Of a DNA stretch of 64,000 nt, positions 21,481-31,700 are shown piece after piece. Within the stretch, counting starts at the first letter, position 1. Every line of letters begins with the position of its first letter. The notes below the pieces were generated by a model. The model made no database searches, was not told where the DNA came from, and saw only the letters and a program-made list of their open reading frames with translations. The DNA comes from Protopterus annectens (lineage: Eukaryota; Chordata; Ceratodontiformes; Protopteridae), in NCBI RefSeq assembly GCF_019279795.1, contig NC_056725.1, forward strand, positions 1,750,520,416 to 1,750,584,415, in the 5' to 3' direction. Made by a program: the position numbers and the translations under genes.

Positions 21481-24430
21481 TCAAATGACAAATTCAACAC
21501 TGTAACAGGTACAAGCAAGCAAAATCTGAGGGTAATGCTACTCAATGCTAGAAGTCTAAACCTCAAAATGCACTCACTTGAGGCACTGCCAAAAATGGAG
21601 AACATTGACATCTGTGCAGTGACAGAGACCTGGTTCAAGGCCGCAGAGAGCACCCCTGCATTACCAGGCTATAATTCATACATCACCTTTCGGCCATCTA
21701 ATCTGGACTGAAACACTAAAGGCGGAGGCATATCCATATTCATTAAGGATATTCACACCTCCAGGCCAGTTGCTCAGCATAATGCGTCCGAGATTATCCA
21801 AGTGCAACTAACTCTGGGCAAGACCACAATCCAAATTGTAGCTTGCTACAGATCTCCCACCAGGCTCCAGGATTCCCACTCCTCATTTCTTGATACAGTG
21901 GAAAATATTAGGGTACAACCCAACACCCTAATAATGGGTGATTTCAACTACCCTGCCATTAACTGGGAAAACTACTCGTGTACCAACTCTTTTGCTCAAT
22001 GTTTTGTGGAATTCATAAATTCCAGTACCTTGGATCAACTTATCCGCACGCACTCCCACCAGAGTTAGCAGTATCCTAGACCTGGTCGTTGCCAACATGG
22101 GTGACCTGTGTTCAACACCAGAGGTCAATTCCTCATTGGTCAGATCCGACCAGAAGCTAATCACCCTAGACATCCACATCCTGCCCCCACCCCCCATTAG
22201 GGAAACCACGGTAAAAAATTTCTCCAAAGGCAACTATACGCTTCTTAAGACAGAAGTGACAAAATTCACGATACCCATGCAGATGGACAATAGAGGTATG
22301 ACTGCTGAATCCTACACAAATGCACTTTATAAGCACTTACAAGAGTGCATGGATCATGCTTTCCCTAACAGAACTAAGATGCTATCCTTCAAAAAAAAGG
22401 AAGCCAATCTGGTGGTCCCCTGCCATAAACAAACTCTACAACAGAAGAAAGAAACTGTTGCAAAAAATAGTAAAATCTCATGATTGGTGGAACTCCCTGA
22501 TAAGCCTCAGTAAGAAGCTGAGATTCCTCATAAAATCCTCCAAAGCTAGTTACGAAAACAAAATTGTCACTGACTCTAAAGACAACCACAAAGCATTCTA
22601 AAGCTATGTCAAGAATCTCAATGGAAACACTCAGATCTGCTCTGAGTTACAGCACAATGGCACTAAATATACAGAACCAACTGATATTGCCAACATCCTG
22701 GCAGATAGGTTCAGTGCTAACTTTACTCCCCTCTCACCCCTAAAAGGTCCCATCTCTATAACGGAAGAATGCAAAGTTCCTGTAATCATGGCTGCACAGG
22801 TAAAAACCAGACTCTCCAAAGCCAAGAACACAGCATCCATGGGATCTGACAACATCCCAGGCTGCGTTCTGCACGAACTACAGAATGAACTGGCACCCTA
22901 CCTAAGTACCATGTTCAATCATAGCCTCACCTCAGGATTTGTGCCCACTGAATGGTGCACAGTGATGGTTATCCCACTCCACAAAGGGGGAGCAACCATG
23001 GACCACAGGAACTGCCACCTCATCAGCCTGATGAGCCTGGTCTGCAAGGCCATGGAATGTATCATCATGGAACTTATAAACAAAGACATTGGTAATCTCC
23101 AAACTCTGGACCCCACCCAGTTCAGGTTTGTAAAATGCAGATCATGTCTCCTAAACCTGATAGACTTCTTTGAAGCAGTCACCAAACCCGTAGATGAGGG
23201 TAAGGTGGTTCACACAGCCTATCTAGATCTCGCCAAGGCTTTTGACACCATCTCCCACTCTGGAATTATAGATAAACTCACTAAACTAGGTATAAATCCC
23301 TGAGTCACAAGATGGGTTGCCAACTGGCTCACTGACAGAACCCACACTGTGAAAGTAGCAGACTCCAAATCCGACTTCAGACCAGTGACACTTGGAGTAC
23401 CACAGGGTTCAGTCCTGGGTCCTCTCCTGTTTGGTATCTACTTCTCTGAAGTACAGGCTAACACAGAAGGTCTTTGGCTAACAAAGTTCACAGATGACAG
23501 CAAACTAGGAGCCATAATCGAAACTCCTAACGATGTGGACATCCTACCAAAGGGCCTCACTGAGACAGATGCCTGATGTCAAAGCCATGGCCTCAAGCTC
23601 AATGCCAAAAAGTGCATTGACATCCCCTTTGGTAAAAACTCTGCACCCATGCACTACCACATAGGTGGTAGTCTACTTAACACCAAAAGTGTGATAATAG
23701 ACCTTGGGACGCAGGTGGAGAGTAGTCTCTCCTTTGATAATCACATTGCCACAATAGTCAGGAAATCCTTCTATGTAGCACAACTCTTTACAAAAGGCTT
23801 CTCATCCAGGAAAAAAAAGAGGTCATTGTTCCCTCTACTCGTCACTCATTAGACCCATTATGGAGTACAATGCCCCTTTTGGTACGTATCTCACAATACA
23901 TCTACAACAACTGGAAAGGCCTCAGAAATACCTCACTAAGAGGATTACTGGCCTCAAACAGTTGCCCTATGCAGACCTTCTCAAAAGACTCCAGCTTTAC
24001 TCAGTCGGATATCGCCTACTCAGAGGCGATCTCTGCCTAACATACAAAGCTATGTCAAACCCAAAGCTGTTGGACATGCTCCACTTAAAGAAATACCAAT
24101 CCCTCCGAGCTACACACTCTGGGGACCTAAACCTTGTCACCACATTATACAGAACATGCTGGAGGTATAGATTCCTTTCCCAGAGACTTCCCATACTCTG
24201 GAACAAACTACCTATCTGTATCAGACAAAGCTCCTCATTAGCACTCTTCAAGAAAAATCTTGATGATTGGATGGGAAATAGGAAATTCACTCCGGGGATC
24301 ACTTCTGTGGCTCTGTTCGACAGCAGCACAGGAAAATAATTTTCTTAGGTGGCAAAAGACATGGTACCTTTTTGGTTAGGCTTACATAAACCCTAGGGCC
24401 AATATCCTAGTACCTACCTATGAACCTATA
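21481..24430 (+). pseudogene. CR1 ORF2 (APE endonuclease plus RT), near full length but broken
   Basis: Endonuclease: 'VMLLNARSLNLKMHSLEAL', 'CAVTETWFKAAES' (catalytic Glu), 'LIMGDFNYPAINWENYS' (Asp/Asn), and '(S)DQKLITLDIH' where SDH is now SDQ. The linker is in 22097-22601. RT: 22788-23303 has 'AKNTASMGSDNIPGCVLHEL', 'VIPLHKGGATMDHRN' and 'AYLDLAKAFDTI' (motif A). Then 23349-23576 has 'LGVPQGSVLGPLLFGIYF' and 'FTDDSKLGAI' (motif C, usual FADD changed to FTDD). Then come 23649-23852 and 23860-24339, ending 'RKFTPGITSVALFDSSTG'. At least six stops or frameshifts are present. The 3' UTR ends near 24430 with CCTAGTACCTACCTATGAACC. Confidence 0.85.
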
Positions 24431-24759
24431 TATATTCCTGGATTCCAACATGTTCTTGTTTCATAAATGTCTGAGCAAAGCAAATTCATGCATTTGCAAC
24501 TGACTAGAAGAACTCCTCATAGGAGAATACCAGAGTAATGGTCCAGAGCCTTTTTAAGACTACCCATTTATGCCCCAGTTATCTTAATTATCAGTGCCCA
24601 AGGACTGGAATGACTTTAGTATATCCCTGTGCCTAACAGCATCTACAAGTTACTGTTGTCCATAAAGGCCACAGGTGACAAGCAGAGGTGAATTTATGAT
24701 TTCTCATCCATTGGTCCAAATATCATTTGAATAGGCTTAGAAAAGAGCTCTGTTTTACA

Positions 24760-25741
24760 TAAATGGGAAGTCTGTTCCAGAGAAAGGGTGTAATCTATGA
24801 AACATACACCTGTTCCTCCAATCATATTTTGTTTATGTCACAGATATTCTTGTGCTGTTTGTTTTGTGAATGTGTAGCAGATCTGTCAGGGCTGGATTGG
24901 AGAATGCCTTGTGTTTTAGGAAAAGATTGGCCTTTGGTAGTCTGTAGGAGACTGAGTACAGGGACAAGGCTTTAAGGCAGTCCACATAGGACATATTATT
25001 TACACCCTGTATTATTTTAATGAAGAATCTCTGTGGCTGCTGTAGTTGTTGCAAATGCCTGTACTCGATTATTGGTCTAATGAGGGCTGAGCATAGTGGG
25101 ACTATGATCTCCTTAGATCTGGATGCCATGCCATAACTGCTAACTTGCAACACATAGAATGCAATGATGATGGATGCATGATGATCAAAGTTCAGGTTAC
25201 TGTCAACCTGAGTTCTCAAGTCCCTTACCACTGGGTTTACTCTTAGGAGAGTGTTTAAAATGTTGTAATTTGCAGGGGTCATCTTCCTAAAGATTATAAA
25301 TATGTTCTTTGCATTTAGTTTTATATTATGGTTCTGGTACAAGTTACTTGGCTCTCAGAACTTCCTCAAGGATATCTACATCTTTGGAGGAATCGATCAT
25401 TGGCCCCAGCTTGCAGTCATCAACAAATTTGGTTGGGTAAGACTCTCTATATTTGATCTGACTTCAGAGAATTACATTCCAAACAGGAGAGGTCGCAGTT
25501 CTGAGCCCTGTAGAACACCACTAGTAACAGACCTATTGGTGGGGGTGGATTCCCCCACCCAAACTTCATGTGTCCTATCCATGAGCCATTTGACTATTCA
25601 TCGGGTTACATAGGGATTTATGTCTAAATCTGTGAGTTTGTCTATAATATCCAAGTGAAGTATTGTGTCAAATGCCTTTGCCAGGTTGAGGTAGGGAGTA
25701 TGCACTACTAGGTAGGTAGTTCATGCATGGCACAAGTGGCC
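24760..25741 (-). pseudogene. Old CR1 LINE, 3' part
   Basis: The minus-strand frame 24833-25342 encodes RT C-terminal blocks ('NIKLNAKNIFIIF', 'VVRDLRTQVDSNLNFDHH', 'SALIRPIIEYRHLQQLQQPQRFFIKIIQGV'). The region to 25741 continues upstream toward the catalytic motif. It is strongly diverged from the younger CR1 copies. It is cut at 25741 by the H2B cassette and resumes at 26508. Confidence 0.75.
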
Positions 25742-25896
25742 TTATCACTTCACTTATCAGCAGAAACCAAGAAATAGTGTCTGAAATTCAGTTACGTAGA
25801 TTGATTTTAGAGTTGGGAAATTTGATACTGTAAACCTGGTCTTAATGAGCAATTTCATACTTTCTAGACCGCAAGCAAACAAAGACAGTTAATATA

Positions 25897-25911
25897 GTAC
25901 AGCTCTTCTGC
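25897..25911 (-). promoter_or_regulatory. Histone downstream element-like motif
   Basis: The minus strand reads GCAGAAGAGCTGTAC, close to the purine-rich AAGAGCTGT histone downstream element bound by U7 snRNA. It lies about 12 nt past the stem-loop, the expected spacing. It would lie beyond the normal mRNA 3' end. Confidence 0.55.
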
Positions 25912-25923
25912 AGAAAATGTGTT

Positions 25924-25939
25924 GGCCCTTAAAAGGGCC
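25924..25939 (-). terminator. Histone mRNA 3' stem-loop
   Basis: The minus strand reads GGCCCTTTTAAGGGCC: a perfect 6-bp stem with a four-base loop, preceded by ACCCAAA and followed by AACACA. These are the conserved size and flanks of the replication-dependent histone stem-loop (SLBP site). It sits 24 nt after the ancestral stop codon at 25964-25966. Confidence 0.85.
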
Positions 25940-25984
25940 TTTGGGTGTTAGGAAGGAAGACTCTTACTTGGCACTTGTATACTT

Positions 25985-26072
25985 TGTAAAATAAAAGAGC
26001 ACAACCACAATACTGAAAATAATAAACCAAAGTTGTTAAGCGCTTTCATCAACTAGTATGACTTCTTCAGAA
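25985..26072 (-). mobile_element. 88-bp PLE-like hammerhead insertion inside H2B
   Basis: The insertion is flanked by the 12-bp direct repeat AAGTATACAAGT (minus strand; + coordinates 26073-26084 and 25973-25984), which is H2B coding sequence. Removing the insert plus one repeat restores the normal KYTSAK ending. The insert reads CTGAAGA, a short stem II, GAAA, GCGCTT, then TTTGGTTTATTATTTTCAG and TGTGCTCTTTTA. That is the same order as the tail of the PLE at 36070-36170. It is therefore best read as a severely 5'-truncated PLE insertion. Confidence 0.65.
26038..26070 (-). ncRNA. Hammerhead-ribozyme-like core in the H2B insertion
   Basis: CTGAAGA, a 4-bp stem II (GTCA with TGAT), GAAA and GCGCTT. 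Stem I is partly replaced by H2B sequence because the insertion starts two bases before the core, so self-cleavage in place is doubtful. Confidence 0.4.
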
Positions 26073-26507
26073 ACTTGTATACTTGGTGACAGCTTTGGTG
26101 TCCTTGGACATAGCATGTTTAGCCAGGACACCAGGCAACAAAAGCCGCACCACTGTCTGAATCTCCCGCGAACTGATTGTCGAGCGCTTGTTGTAGTGAG
26201 CTAGATGAGAAGCTTCTCCTGCAATCCACTCAAAAATATCATTCATAAAAGAATTCATGATATTCATGGCCTTAGAAGATATCCCAGTATCAGGATGAAC
26301 CTGCTTCAAAACCTTGTATACGTAAATAGAATAGCTTTCTTTACGACTCCTACGGCGCTTCTTTCCATCTTTCTTAGCTGGTTTCTTCACAACCTTCTTT
26401 GAACCCTTTTTAGGGGCAATGGGTTTTGCTGGTTCTGGCATCTTTGATAAAAGTTGTTTTAAATAATGTTGGAAGTTAATATCAGAGCTGGAATATATGC
26501 ATTATCA

Positions 26508-26990
26508 AAGTTCTCCATCGGGTATAGTAGGTGTTACCTACCCTTGATGAAACTGAAGTGAGATGGGTCCAGTTTTTGAAGATTTCCATTGTCTTTATTA
26601 TATCCATGATAATTCTTTCCATGGCCTTGCATATAAGACTAGTCCAACTTATGGGTCTGTAGTTCCTTGGGTCTGTCGATGGTCCAATTTTATGTAGAGT
26701 GATGACTGTTACTGTCCTCCATTCCACAGGGATGCAGCCTGTCTGGAGACTGTGGATGATCAGAGATTCTAGCGGGCTGGACAGGTCATGTGTCAAACTA
26801 TTTAGAGGCATCCCTGCATGTTACCAGGTCTCATTGCTGTACTGTGTTTAAGTCTGGAGAGGGCAGTGAGGACCTGTTCTTTAGTAGCAATTGGGGGATA
26901 AATAGTAGAGGGTATTTACTGGACAGTTACCAGTCATTTTCGAGTCAAATGGACTCTGTCTTCTGCTTGTATCTTATTGTTTTTGTGTAA
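26508..26990 (-). pseudogene. Old CR1 LINE, RT entry region (continuation)
   Basis: The frame 26482-26811 reads 'LIIHSLQTGCIPVEWRTVTVITLHKIGPSTDPRNYRPISWTSL' and 'KAMERIIMD', the RT entry motifs of this CR1 family. It is the 5'-ward continuation of the piece at 24760-25741 across the H2B cassette. No motif C or endonuclease belongs to this stretch. Confidence 0.75.
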
Positions 26991-27599
26991 CACTTTTGAG
27001 TAAAGTAATTGTTCTCTATTCTTTTATCTTGGACATTGGTAACTACTGTAGCCAATAACATGTTTCTGTCAAGGATTTTCTCTCTATACTATGAGGTTGA
27101 AAGGTATGCCTTCAGTTATAACTAAAATGTCATGAAATCACAATAAATCAGTGGCATTTATTGCATGTATATTCTACAAACTAGGCAGTCATTGTTTTCT
27201 TATTTAGAACTAGCCTGTAAAATTTTATACATACATTAATAAGTAAACAGACACACATATTCCATGTGAAATTGTAGTTTCATTTATTTTATAAAATAAA
27301 GAAACAAGCAAGCAGACACACAGGTTCTATGTGAAGTCGTAGTTTTTTACCTGAGTGTCTCATAATTGATATATCTAGGCATCAATAGTTTTTTTTAATA
27401 TAATGTAACAGTTTTACAGTGAAACAGGGTAAATTGCAACCGAGAGCAAATGTAACACTTTGCTGCAATTTGCTGATGAAGTGCAACAGTGTAAGATGTC
27501 TGCAATATACACTCAATAGTTTAAAAACACCATTGCACATAAAAATTAAATAAAAATGGAGACATCCTTCTATGTTTAACATGTTTAAAAGCCCATGTT

Positions 27600-27879
27600 C
27601 ACAGTCCTGTTTGCTGCCTTTCCTGTAACTAGTCTAGTCCAGATACAGATTTGCTGTATCTAGCACGGTTTGTAAGGTTCTGAGTGGTGCCAAAGTCTGC
27701 TCTTCAATTTTTGCCTTAGATCTGCTAGTTCTCTCTTCTCCTACACTTTTACAAGCTTATTAGTCTAGCACTTTACCAGACTTCTTGCAGCAATTATTGT
27801 GGCACACAAAAGTGCTACCAACACTAAACATTCTACAAGGAAACATCTCCAGTACTTATTAATACCCACCCCTCCAGGC
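27600..27879 (+). promoter_or_regulatory. CR1 5' leader
   Basis: It carries the AAAGTCTGCTCTTCAA word and downstream TTAGCACT-like words seen in the leaders at 20270 and 57530. The insertion point in the composite repeat is near 27600. Confidence 0.45.
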
Positions 27880-28812
27880 ATGTCTAAAGGTCAGTTTCCT
27901 GTGCTTTCTTTTATTAACATGGTGAACATGGATATCCTGAGACAGTGTAGAAACTGCCTCATGTACACCGACAACCCTCTCCTCTTACCTCCCAGCACTC
28001 AGACTTGCGAGAGCTGCACTTGTACATCCAAATTGGAAGCCACACACTCTGCAGCCAAGACCTGAGTAGCTGGTCAAGAGGACAAGGTCAACACTTGCAC
28101 CACACCACATGGAACACATAGCTCTCCAGAACACACACCAGCACTGCCTTCACATAATGTACCCAAACAGCAAGTGGTGGGCCTCAGTAAAAATCTATTC
28201 AAACAGCAGATACCTACAAGGCAGAAAATGCACTTGACCACCACAACACAACACTAATCACGAGACACATAACTCTCCTAAACAGTGTGCCACTCAACCA
28301 AAGCCCCTAAGGCAAAACAGCATGCCCAACATGCTAGTCATAGGTGACTCGATAGTGAGGCACACTGATATCAAAATCACTAGGTTGAATAAGGAGAAAG
28401 TAACAGTCAGCTGCCTCTCAGGTGCCAGGATACACCACATAACACACGCACTCAGGACCCTTAACAACAGGTACAAATATGACTCTGTCAGTGTACATGT
28501 GGGTGTGAATGACCTGAGATATACCTCCCTAAACTACTTGAAAAGAGACATGGAGGAGCTCTCGGATTATGTAGCCCAGGCAGTTATGACCCTAGCCCTG
28601 AGCAGAATCCTACCATCACCCAGAATGATACCACAGTATAAGCAGAAAATGATTGATTTCAACAATTGGTTAAGTTTCTGGTGCCATTCTAAGGGGATCC
28701 ATTAGCTGTCTGCCTTGGATGACATGAGTGACAGACCTCGATGCTTTGCCAGAGATGGCCTGCATCTGTCACCCCTGGGTTTCCGGATACTGGCCTAGGC
28801 TTTTGCCACCCA
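27880..28812 (+). pseudogene. CR1 ORF1, esterase-type, broken
   Basis: ATG at 27880 ('MSKGQFPVLSFINMVNMDILRQCRNCLMYTDNP') keeps the CxxC...CxxC zinc-knuckle-like segment to 'SCTCTSK' and ends at a stop near 28063. After frame damage the esterase core reopens at 28322-28705: 'LVIGDSIVRHTD', 'HVGVNDLRYTSLNYLKRDMEEL' and 'FNNWLSFWCHSKGI'. A stop near 28703 precedes 'CFARDGLHLSPLGF'. All three triad positions are readable but in separate frames. Confidence 0.82.
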
Positions 28813-30147
28813 TATAGTGCCTTTTTAGGCAGTGTTCCAAATTCCAAATTACCACTGTAACAGCTACAAACAATGGCAATCTGAGGATCATGCTGCTCAG
28901 TGCTAGAAGTCTAAATCTCAAAATGCACTCTCTCAAAGCACTTCTTAAAATGGAGAACATCGACATTTTTGCTGTAACAGTGACCTGGTTTAAGGTGGCA
29001 GAAAGCATCTCTGAACTACCAGGCTATAACTCATTCCACACCTTTCGGCTCCAGAACTTGGACTGAAGCTCAAAAGGGGGTGGTGTTTCCATATTCAAAA
29101 AGGGTGCACACAGCTCCAGACTGGTAGTCCAACATAACTCATCAGAGATACTACAGGTACAGCTAACATTGGGTAAGACAGCGATTCAGGTCATAGCCTG
29201 CATTAGGTCCCCAACCATGTCCCAAGACCCACATTCCAAGTTCCAAAGCACCCTGGAGAATATTAAGGTCCAACCTAACACTCTCATACTGGGTGACTTC
29301 AACTACCCCTCCATTAACTGGGAAAACTACTCATGTAACAATACACTTGCCCAACGTTTCCTGGAATTCATTAATTCCAATGTCCTGGACCAACTCGTTC
29401 TTACCCCCACTAAAGATAGCAACATCCTCGACCTGGTCATTACCAACATGGGCAACCATTGTTCTACACCAATAGTGAACTCCTCCATGGTTAGATCCGA
29501 CCACAAACTAATGACCTTGGAAATCCACATACATCCCACCCCCCGCAAAGGTAACCAATCATGAAAAACTTCTCCAAAGCTAACTTTGAGATCCTAAAAA
29601 CAGAAGTGGGTAACTTCACAGCACCCATGCAAATGAAGAATAGTTGGATGACCGCCAAATCATACACCAATGCACTGTACAAACACATACACAAATGCAT
29701 GGATCTCGCCATACCCAATAGAACCAAGACACTCTCCTACAAAAAAAGCAAGCTAATCTGGTTGTCCCCTGCCATAAACAAACTCTACAACAGAATGAGG
29801 AAGCTGGTACGGAATAAGGTGAAGTCCCAAGATTGGAAAAACTCCCTTATCAGCCTCAAGAAAAAGTTGAGAACCGTCATCAAATCCTCTAAAACTAGCT
29901 ATTAAAACAGACTAGCAGCAGATAGTAAAGACAACCACAAGGCCTTCTATAGTTTTGTAAAGAATCTTTACGGCAATACCCAGATTTGCTCTGAGCTACT
30001 GCACAATGGTACCTCCTATAACGAGCCAACAGATATTGCCAATATACTGGCAGACAGATTCAATGCCAACTTTACCCCTCAAAAGGACCTATCACATTAA
30101 CAGGAGATTGCCAGGCACCCAGTATTACTGCTGCGCAGGTTACAAAT
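28813..30147 (+). pseudogene. CR1 ORF2, endonuclease and linker; cut by DIRS insertion
   Basis: Broken frames give 'MLLSARSLNLKMHSLKALLKMENIDIFAVTVTWFK' (the catalytic TETW has become TVTW). Frame 29169-29564 gives 'LGKTAIQVIACIRSP', 'LILGDFNYPSINWENYS' and 'MVRSDHKLMTLEIHIH' (intact SDH). Frame 29561-29905 gives the linker 'SYTNALYKHIHKCMDLAIPNRTK'. The copy ends near 30147, at the position matching 'MAAQV(K)' of the other copies, where DIRS terminal sequence begins. The RT is missing; a CR1 3' scrap follows at about 32110. Confidence 0.82.
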
Positions 30148-30598
30148 TACAGTTGTGTACACTTACCATAAATGTAGATGTTCAAGTGTATTCACTGTTG
30201 CAGTCATCACATTTGGGTTGTGACTGCCAGGGTAGCCCTCGGTCGGCCCAAATACCAGAGACTTAGTATTTCTGCATTGGTTGCTGTGACTTGAGGACTG
30301 ATGTCAGGTCATCAGTAGTATAAAGTAAGGCAGTTGAAGCCATTACATCAGTTTTTCTTGCCCTAACCTGTCAGGAGCCTCCAAGTAGGAGGCCAGGTTC
30401 TGGTGGAAGAACCCCACCAGTGGAAAATAAATACCAATATGTCCCTTGTAAGGAAAGGAAAATAACGAGTTAGAATGGTAATAAAAGGACAAAGGGAAGA
30501 AAGGGGGATGGAGGGAGGGAAACCAGGACTGCAACAGTGAACACACTCTAACATCTACATTTATGGTACGTGTACACAACTGTACTATGTTCTTCGTG

Positions 30599-31700
30599 CT
30601 TCACTGTTGCAGTCATCACATTTGGGTTGATTCCCAAAGCTGAGGAAAAGGGTGGAGGCAGTCAAGGAAACTAGGGGCTGGCTAGAATGCCCTACAAGAC
30701 TGCAGAGGCAAATCCTGCCCTGGATTTGGAGAAGAGAGGAAGGTGATAATGCCTGGTAAAAGTGTGAACAGATGTCCAGGTGGTAGCCTCCAGGATGTTC
30801 CTGATGGGGACTCCTCTGAGGAAAGCTGCAGAAGTTGAGGCTGCTCTGATGGAGTGTGTCCTGACCCCCTTGGGGGGAGGCTTTACATGCTGTTTGTAGC
30901 AGAAATGGATGCAGTGTACTATCCATTTGGAAATGGTTTGTTTGGAGATGGCTTTGCCTTCTGCCCCTGTAGCAAAGCTAACCAGCAATTGATCGGACTT
31001 CTGAAGGATTTAGTCCTGTCTAGATAGAATCTGTGCTGTCTGTGCACATCTAGAGAGTGAAGAATCCTTTCCCCCTTGTTCTGGGAATTAGAAAAAAAGG
31101 TGGACAAATGGATGGATTGGTTGAGAGCCACACTGGACAACACATTGGGCATGAAGGATGGGTTAGTTCTGAGGGATACCCTATCTGCATGGAAGATGAT
31201 GAAGGGTTCCACAGCCATGAGTGTTTACAGCTCCGAGACTATTCTGGCTGAAGTGATGGCCAGAAGAAATATGTCTTCCAGGAGAGAAATGTTAGCTCTG
31301 CAGAAGCAGCTGATTCCAAAGGGGGAAGGGTTAGCTTTTTCAATACAAAGTTAAGGTCCCAAGCTGGTGTTGGTGCCCTTCTGGGTGGCCTCAGGTTGCT
31401 AGCCCCTCTTCGGAACTGTTTGATCAAAGGGTGTGAGAAAAGGGGCCGCTCAGTGGAAAAATGAGCAGAAATAGCAGAAGTGTGAATTTTTATAGAGGAG
31501 AAAAAGAGGTCACTGTGTAGTAGGTCAGCTAAGTAATCCAGGATGAGAGGGAGAGAGGGCTGTGCCATATTGTCTCCCTTAGCCTGGATCTAGGTGCAGA
31601 ACCTTTTCCATTTATCAGCATAAGTCTTTCTGATGTAAGGACATCTGACATCACGGATAACATCCAGAACCTGTTTACTGAGGTAGAGATGACCGCAGGA
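30599..31700 (-). pseudogene. DIRS tyrosine recombinase
   Basis: The frames read, in order: 'YADKWKRFC' near 31650, 'PLILDYLADLLHSDLFFSSIKIHTSAISAHF' (core-binding domain, 31239-31568), 'FADRVSLRTNPSFMPNVL' region (30919-31218), and 30692-30988 with 'GVRTHSIRAASTSAAFLRGV' and 'ATTWTSVHTFTRHY'. The last two hold the HxxR, W/H and Tyr catalytic boxes of tyrosine recombinases. In DIRS elements the recombinase inserts a circular DNA intermediate without a target duplication. At least two frameshifts and a stop are present, so it is not functional. Confidence 0.8.

Larger units (their letters stand above)
25964..26441 (-). pseudogene. H2B-like: Histone H2B copy, interrupted near the C-terminus
   Basis: The minus-strand frame from ATG at 26441 encodes a vertebrate-type H2B: a basic tail ([23 protein letters not shown]), then '[21 protein letters not shown]', the histone fold, and '(LAHYNKRST)ISSREIQT' to 'KAVTKYTS'. 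The current frame stops at 26067 after 124 residues ('TKYTSF'). The normal ending 'TSAK-stop' is still present at 25964-25972, beyond an 88-bp insertion (25985-26072). There is no other frameshift, but several substitutions hit invariant sites: the usual 'ERIAGEASRLAH' is '[12 protein letters not shown]' (both fit CpG decay), and both acidic-patch glutamates are lost ('LLPGV', 'MSKD'). It keeps a histone stem-loop and a U7-type element downstream. It is embedded in an old CR1 and is most likely a pseudogene or a degenerate variant; a host promoter is not seen. Confidence 0.85.
25748..26501 (-). mobile_element. H2B-containing inserted cassette, 754 bp
   Basis: The old CR1 reads continuously from 'AGTGGCCTTATCA' on the left to 'TTATCAAAGTTCTCC' on the right. 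The hexamer TTATCA (25742-25747 and 26502-26507) therefore looks like a target duplication around the cassette. Contents on the minus strand: ~60-bp leader, H2B coding sequence, histone stem-loop, downstream element and ~150 bp more. No poly(A) tail is present. Whether this arrived by retroposition of a read-through transcript or by DNA capture is open. Confidence 0.55.
24428..27600. repeat. Composite repeat, copy A, first part
   Basis: This block aligns with 49355-51745 in the same order: a leader (ATTCCTGGA/TTCTGGACTCC...GGCCACAGGTGACAAGCAG), an old minus-strand CR1, then a non-coding block with TATGCCTTCAGTTAT, ATGTCATGAAATCACA and AACAGACACACA. Copy A carries two extra insertions: the H2B cassette at 25748-26507 and, at its 3' edge near 27600, a long CR1. 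It resumes at 32338. Confidence 0.65.

Noticed and set aside
25964-26441. H2B as an ordinary active host histone gene
   Set aside because: It is embedded in an old CR1 with only ~60 bp of non-CR1 upstream sequence, has substitutions at invariant sites and carries an insertion in the coding sequence. The stem-loop is intact, so some doubt remains.
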